This document shows positions 60,281 through 64,000 of a stretch of 64,000 nucleotides of DNA, in pieces. Position numbers and translations under genes: made by a program. Each line of letters begins with the position of its first letter. Positions within the stretch are counted from its first letter, which is position 1. The notes under the pieces are model-generated. The model was given only the letters and a program-made list of their open reading frames with translations, did no database searches and was not told the origin of the DNA. The DNA is taken from IMG/VR virus record IMGVR_UViG_3300031595_000166, positions 62,001 through 126,000 of that record. The stretch is one strand, 5' to 3'. Source of the DNA: a virus.

Positions 60281-60646
60281 TTATAGCAGTAATAATGTTA
60301 TTGCAAGTTTCTCTTTACCATAGATTCGTTTGTTATCGAGTTGTGGAATGCGTTTATCATTGATATAGTATTCAGTTGTTCCATCAGAACACTCAATAGC
60401 GGGACCATCTTCTCGATGACATTTGCCATTGAGATACCATTCTTTGTATCCATTAGCATACTCAATAGCAGGACATGTCAATCCCGTTTCGGGATTGATG
60501 TCTTCTCGATGACGTTTGCCATTGAGATACCAACATTTGGTTCCATCAGCATACTCAATAGCAGGTCCATTTTCCCGATGAAGATTGCCATTGAGATACC
60601 AGCGTTTGGTTCCATTAACATCAATTTTACATTCAGGCTTACTCAT
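60281..60646 (-). CDS. HREDGPA-repeat protein, 121 aa
   Basis: Three repeats, the second with the INPETGLT insertion; end IPQLDNKRIYGKEKLAITLLLL. First of a four-gene run of the same family coupled by ATGA overlaps; nothing is coupled downstream. Confidence 0.83.
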   Translation of the reverse strand: MSKPECKIDVNGTKRWYLNGNLHRENGPAIEYADGTKCWYLNGKRHREDINPETGLTCPAIEYANGYKEWYLNGKCHREDGPAIECSDGTTEYYINDKRIPQLDNKRIYGKEKLAITLLLL

Positions 60647-61005
60647 ATTAGTAGTAGTAATTTTTGCAAGTTTTCTTTACCATAGATACGTTTGTTATCA
60701 AGTTGATGAATGTATTTGCCATTGATATAGTAGTAAGTTCTACCATCAGCAAACTCAACAACAGGTCCGTCTTCTCGATGAAGATTGCCATTGAGATACC
60801 AAGTTTTGGTTCCATCAGCATCCTCAATAGCAGGTCCGTCTTCTCGATGAAGCTTGCCATTGAGATACCAAGATTTATTTCCATTAGCATACTCAATAGC
60901 AGGACCATCTTCTCGATGAAACCTGTCATTGATATACCAATATTTGTCTCTATTTTTGTAGAGTTTGTAATATGGCTTGCCAAGTAGTTTGTTTAGCCAG
61001 TTCAT
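60643..61005 (-). CDS. HREDGPA-repeat protein, 120 aa
   Basis: Unusual start (NWLNKLLGKPYYKLYKNRDKYWYIN) then three repeats and the IHQLDNKRIYGKENLQKLLLLI end. One repeat reads HREDGPV. Confidence 0.82.
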   Translation of the reverse strand: MNWLNKLLGKPYYKLYKNRDKYWYINDRFHREDGPAIEYANGNKSWYLNGKLHREDGPAIEDADGTKTWYLNGNLHREDGPVVEFADGRTYYYINGKYIHQLDNKRIYGKENLQKLLLLI

Positions 61006-61298
61006 ATCAGTATCAGATACTTTTGCAAGTTTTCTTTTCCATAGATATGTTTGTTATCGAGTTGTGGAATGTAATTGCCATTGATCCAGTATCGAGTTTC
61101 TCCATTAGCATACTCAATAGCAGGACCATCTTCCCGATGAAGTTTGCCATTGAGACACCAGTATTTGTCTCCATTAGCATACTCAACAGCAGGCATCGTC
61201 AATCCAGTTTCTGGATTGATTTCTTCTCGATGCCATTTGCCATTGAGAAACCAGCGTTTGTTTCCATTAGCATCAATTTTACATTTAGACTTATTCAT
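61002..61298 (-). CDS. HREDGPA-repeat protein, 98 aa
   Basis: Two repeats; the first carries INPETGLT after HREE. End IPQLDNKHIYGKENLQKYLILI. Confidence 0.82.
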   Translation of the reverse strand: MNKSKCKIDANGNKRWFLNGKWHREEINPETGLTMPAVEYANGDKYWCLNGKLHREDGPAIEYANGETRYWINGNYIPQLDNKHIYGKENLQKYLILI

Positions 61299-61783
61299 AT
61301 CAGTATCAGATACTTTTGCAAGTTTTCTTTTCCATAGATGTGTTTGTTATCAAGCTGACAGATGTGATTACCATTGATCCAATATCGAGTTCTTCTATCA
61401 ATGTATTCAACTGCTGGACCATCATCATTATGAAGTTTGCCATCTAAGAACCATCGTTTGGTTCCGGTATTATACTCAACAATCAATCCATCTTCTCGAT
61501 TAAGTTTACCATTGAGATACCATTCTTTTGTTCCATCTCCAAGCTCGATAGCTGGACCATCGTCTCTATGAAGCTCGTTATGTTGATACCAATATTTATC
61601 TCCATTAGCAACAACAACAACAGCGGGTCCATTTCTGCGATGAATCTTATTATTCATATACCAGATTTTAGTTCCGTTAGGAAACTCAATAGCCGGACCA
61701 TCTTCGCGATGACGCTTATCATCAACGCGCCAATGTTTGACTCCGTAAAAATCAATTCTGAATTGATGAACCCCCGTCTCCAT
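61295..61783 (-). CDS. HREDGPA-repeat protein, diverged, 162 aa
   Basis: Five repeats with more substitutions (HRRNGPA, HRDDGPA, NREDGLI, HNDDGPA) and an N-terminus METGVHQFRIDFYG. Older copy of the group, ending ICQLDNKHIYGKENLQKYLILI. Confidence 0.82.
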   Translation of the reverse strand: METGVHQFRIDFYGVKHWRVDDKRHREDGPAIEFPNGTKIWYMNNKIHRRNGPAVVVVANGDKYWYQHNELHRDDGPAIELGDGTKEWYLNGKLNREDGLIVEYNTGTKRWFLDGKLHNDDGPAVEYIDRRTRYWINGNHICQLDNKHIYGKENLQKYLILI

Positions 61784-61806
61784 GACGCTACATACCTTTG
61801 TTTGTA

Positions 61807-62046
61807 TTATATGACATCGAAGCCTCTATCATCATACAAGTATTCACAGCAAGGATACTTACGCCCCAAGTCATCAACATCTTCCTCACCAGAATCTGGG
61901 TTAATATTACAATTACAGCCTCTTTTTATACAAGCATCGCAATAATAACGATCTTTTTCTTTCCTACCACTCGGGGCATACATCCATATTGCAAGTTCAG
62001 AACATTCGCAACAAGTATGCTTTGGGATGTAATCAACTACCTTCAT
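61807..62046 (-). CDS. cysteine-rich zinc-binding protein, 79 aa
   Basis: CCEC, YYCDAC, CNC and CCEY give eight or more ligands in 60 residues, enough for two zinc ions. No leucine tail. Confidence 0.62.
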   Translation of the reverse strand: MKVVDYIPKHTCCECSELAIWMYAPSGRKEKDRYYCDACIKRGCNCNINPDSGEEDVDDLGRKYPCCEYLYDDRGFDVI

Positions 62047-62285
62047 TTTATTCTCTTAGCGATTATAGTATCGCGTCTATTTGTGTAGTGCATAATCATA
62101 CTATTACAATAATCGATTGCTGCATCGCTTGCTGCAATGTATGTTTCATATAATGCATTCTCATAATGACCGCCATCATCATCTGAATCTACATCATACC
62201 AAAAATGCGGATCTCTGGTATAACCATTGTCAAGTGTGGCTTCTTTTACTTCGCCATCTTTGATGTAGAACCAATGTTTTTTCAT
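62043..62285 (-). CDS. hypothetical protein, 80 aa
   Basis: Begins KKHWFYIKDGEVKEATLDNG, an acidic DVDSDDDGGHYENALYETY middle and a helical end. First gene after the promoter at 62303-62331. Confidence 0.62.
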   Translation of the reverse strand: MKKHWFYIKDGEVKEATLDNGYTRDPHFWYDVDSDDDGGHYENALYETYIAASDAAIDYCNSMIMHYTNRRDTIIAKRIK

Positions 62286-62302
62286 TGCGTTTTCCTACGA
62301 AC

Positions 62303-62331
62303 AATCTAAGCACGCCAACGCGTCGTGTCAA
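62303..62331 (-). promoter_or_regulatory. sigma70-like promoter
   Basis: TTGACA (62326-62331), 17-bp spacer with 12 G/C, TAGATT (62303-62308). Confidence 0.8.
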
Positions 62332-62343
62332 GTGCCAGGCGGA

Positions 62344-62808
62344 CTACAATAACAACAAGGCGGCTGCAAGATTCTCTTTACCATAGATAGTTCTGTTGTC
62401 TAATTTCTGAATGTATTTACCATCAATCCAGTATTGCTTTATACCATTCGGATTCTCAATGGCTGGACCATCATCTCTATGCCTTAGATTATTCTTATAC
62501 CAATATCCAGAACCATCAGGATATGTCATAGCAGGAAGACTCAATCCAGTTTCAGGATCAATTTCATCTCGATGAGTTTTGCCATGCATATACCAATCTT
62601 TTGATCCGTCATTCCATTCAATAGCTGGAAGCAATAGACCAGTTTTTAGATCTACTTCAAAACGATGACATTGATTATTGATATACCAGCATTTTGTTCC
62701 ATCCACGAACTCAATGGCTGGACCATGTTCATTATGAAGCTTGCCATCCAACTTCCAGCGCTTATCACCATACTCATCAATTACACAAACAGGTCGTTTA
62801 ATACCCAT
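62344..62808 (-). CDS. HREDGPA-repeat protein, diverged, 154 aa
   Basis: Four repeats, two with long inserts (VDLKTGLLLPA, IDPETGLSLPA). End IQKLDNRTIYGKENLAAALLLL: same module, different final residues. Confidence 0.8.
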   Translation of the reverse strand: MGIKRPVCVIDEYGDKRWKLDGKLHNEHGPAIEFVDGTKCWYINNQCHRFEVDLKTGLLLPAIEWNDGSKDWYMHGKTHRDEIDPETGLSLPAMTYPDGSGYWYKNNLRHRDDGPAIENPNGIKQYWIDGKYIQKLDNRTIYGKENLAAALLLL

Positions 62809-62852
62809 ATCTTTCCAGTAAAATACCCAGCTAAGGGCGTGATATTATTATA

Positions 62853-63158
62853 CTAAATTAGGAGCAATGCTGCTGCGAGTTTATTTTTACCGTAGATATA
62901 CTTGTTATCTAACTGCTGGATACGATTATCGTTGATCCAGTATTGAGTTTTTATTCCACCACCAGCGAACTCAACGGCTGGCCCATCAATTCGATGCCGC
63001 CGATTATTGATGAACCATGACTTGAATCCGTAGTTATCAACATATGCTGGAAGAGATAGACCAGTTTCAGGATCAATTTCATCACGATGGAAGTGTCGAT
63101 CTCTTCCTTCCAGTTGCCAATATGTTGAAGTTGGAGTGGTTATTTTGATTGATTTCAT
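62853..63158 (-). CDS. HREDGPA-repeat protein, 101 aa
   Basis: Two loose repeats (HRDEIDPETGLSLPA, HRIDGPA) and the end IQQLDNKYIYGKNKLAAALLLI. Lies just downstream of malate synthase. Confidence 0.78.
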   Translation of the reverse strand: MKSIKITTPTSTYWQLEGRDRHFHRDEIDPETGLSLPAYVDNYGFKSWFINNRRHRIDGPAVEFAGGGIKTQYWINDNRIQQLDNKYIYGKNKLAAALLLI

Positions 63159-63189
63159 AGCTTGGATTGAGATTATATCCCTTGTTTAA

Positions 63190-63999
63190 TTAGTTGAGAA
63201 AACTATACGCGGAATTAGTAAAAAACTCCTGAAAATTTGGATCCAAAACTGATTTTGTAAAAAACTCTTTTGCTTCTTGAAACTTACCAGTGTCAAAACG
63301 ATCACCAACTTCGCTTTGAATGATGAGCATTTCTTCATCAATAGTTTTGAGTAGCAGTTCTTTCGTCAATACCGTGTCATCAATTATACAGTTATGATAT
63401 AGCCAACTCCAAGTAAGCCCAAAATTAATCTGATATGTCGCTGCGTCTTCCATCAAGTTATAAATTGCTACTGCTCCAATACCACGCAACCATGATTCAA
63501 GATACTGAATTGCTACACGGATATTACTACGAAGACCGCTCATAGTTATAGCACCACGATGAGGTTCCAGCAACTCTTCTTCGGTAATTACATAATTACA
63601 ATACCGGTCCATCTGATTATTTTGTGGCATCAACCAGTCGAATACTTGGCGGACAACATTAACTAACCCAGGATGTGCAATCCAGGCTGCTGATGCTCCA
63701 AGTCTTATTTCACGCATCTTGTCTAATCTAACTTTTTCCATTGCTTCTTCGTTAGCAAGCTTATCTCCCTTGACTGGGATCTGTGCCGCCATTCCACCGA
63801 TAGCCATAATACCACGTTTATGACAAGTCTGAACAAGCAATTTACAATAAGCATTTAGAAACGCTTTGTCCATCGTAATCTGTGATCTGTCTGGCAAAAT
63901 CATATCAGAACGGTTAGAAAACTTCTTGATGAACGAATATACATAATCATACCGAGCCATATTCATACCGACGATATAATCTTTCAATGCCCATACCAC
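63190..63999 (-). CDS. aceB: malate synthase A, C-terminal part (runs off the window)
   Basis: Condenses glyoxylate with acetyl-CoA to malate. Visible: RYDYVYSFIKKFSNRSDMILPDR, MDKAFLNAYCKLLVQTCHKRGIMAIGGMAAQIP, IAHPGLV, RSNIRVAIQYLESWLRG and the catalytic-aspartate motif LMEDAAT. The segment ends normally (C-terminus at 63190); the N-terminal part lies beyond the right edge. Isocitrate lyase is not in the window. Confidence 0.92.
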   Translation of the reverse strand: MVWALKDYIVGMNMARYDYVYSFIKKFSNRSDMILPDRSQITMDKAFLNAYCKLLVQTCHKRGIMAIGGMAAQIPVKGDKLANEEAMEKVRLDKMREIRLGASAAWIAHPGLVNVVRQVFDWLMPQNNQMDRYCNYVITEEELLEPHRGAITMSGLRSNIRVAIQYLESWLRGIGAVAIYNLMEDAATYQINFGLTWSWLYHNCIIDDTVLTKELLLKTIDEEMLIIQSEVGDRFDTGKFQEAKEFFTKSVLDPNFQEFFTNSAYSFLN

Positions 64000-64000
64000 T

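Overview
The window looks like accessory DNA from a very large phage or phage-like replicon of a Gram-negative host. That identity is an inference. In its favour are dense, head-to-tail genes of 50-150 codons (mostly unrecognised, often with ATGA overlaps), a T4 Rnl1-type RNA ligase, a metallophosphatase, an NAD-salvage pair (nadV and nadM-Nudix), a free-standing Vsr-like homing endonuclease and tRNA genes for Arg, Asn, Cys and an intron-split Leu. Against a simple phage label are roughly fifteen predicted lipoproteins, two OmpA proteins, a malate synthase and an exopolysaccharide synthesis/export operon. These point to a Gram-negative envelope, and a megaplasmid is not excluded. No structural, replication or packaging gene is visible. 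Base composition is AT-rich.

Layout. Nearly everything reads on the minus strand. 0-18 kb: small hypothetical genes, tRNA-Arg, RNA ligase, metallophosphatase, and five copies of a zinc-ribbon family with a C-terminal C-x2-C-N/D-x-PAPH signature. 18-24 kb: a plus-strand protein with an SHE motif, the homing endonuclease, OmpA, nadV and nadM. 24-39 kb: glycan genes (polysaccharide pyruvyl transferase, GT4, GT2), an HTH/FnIII protein, and a long array of small CPxC...GKY proteins ending in a leucine-rich tail, followed by SprT-like and SET-domain genes. 40-46 kb: GH16 glucanase, processive GT2 synthase, adaptor and TolC-like genes. 46-55 kb: tRNA-Asn and tRNA-Cys, a second CPxC...GKY array, the second kinase-like gene, a nucleotidyltransferase-like gene and tandem small paralogues. 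55-64 kb: a trypsin-like lipoprotein, HREDGPA-repeat genes, the tRNA-Leu with a group I intron, the second OmpA and a truncated malate synthase.

Regulation. Sixteen minus-strand sigma70-like promoters (TTGACA/G, 16-17 bp, TAnnnT) share unusually GC-rich spacers, and many have a TGTAGG hexamer (either orientation) just upstream. Three appear to fire leaderless messages. Inside operons many genes start at ATGA overlaps with little or no Shine-Dalgarno sequence.

The strongest candidate for something undescribed is a C-terminal tail of the form x-I-x-K-L-L-L-L-(K/Q/I/L) shared by about fifty small proteins of at least six unrelated architectures. It suggests a common sorting, turnover or translation-coupling device. 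All function calls rest on motif reading by eye; no database search was run.
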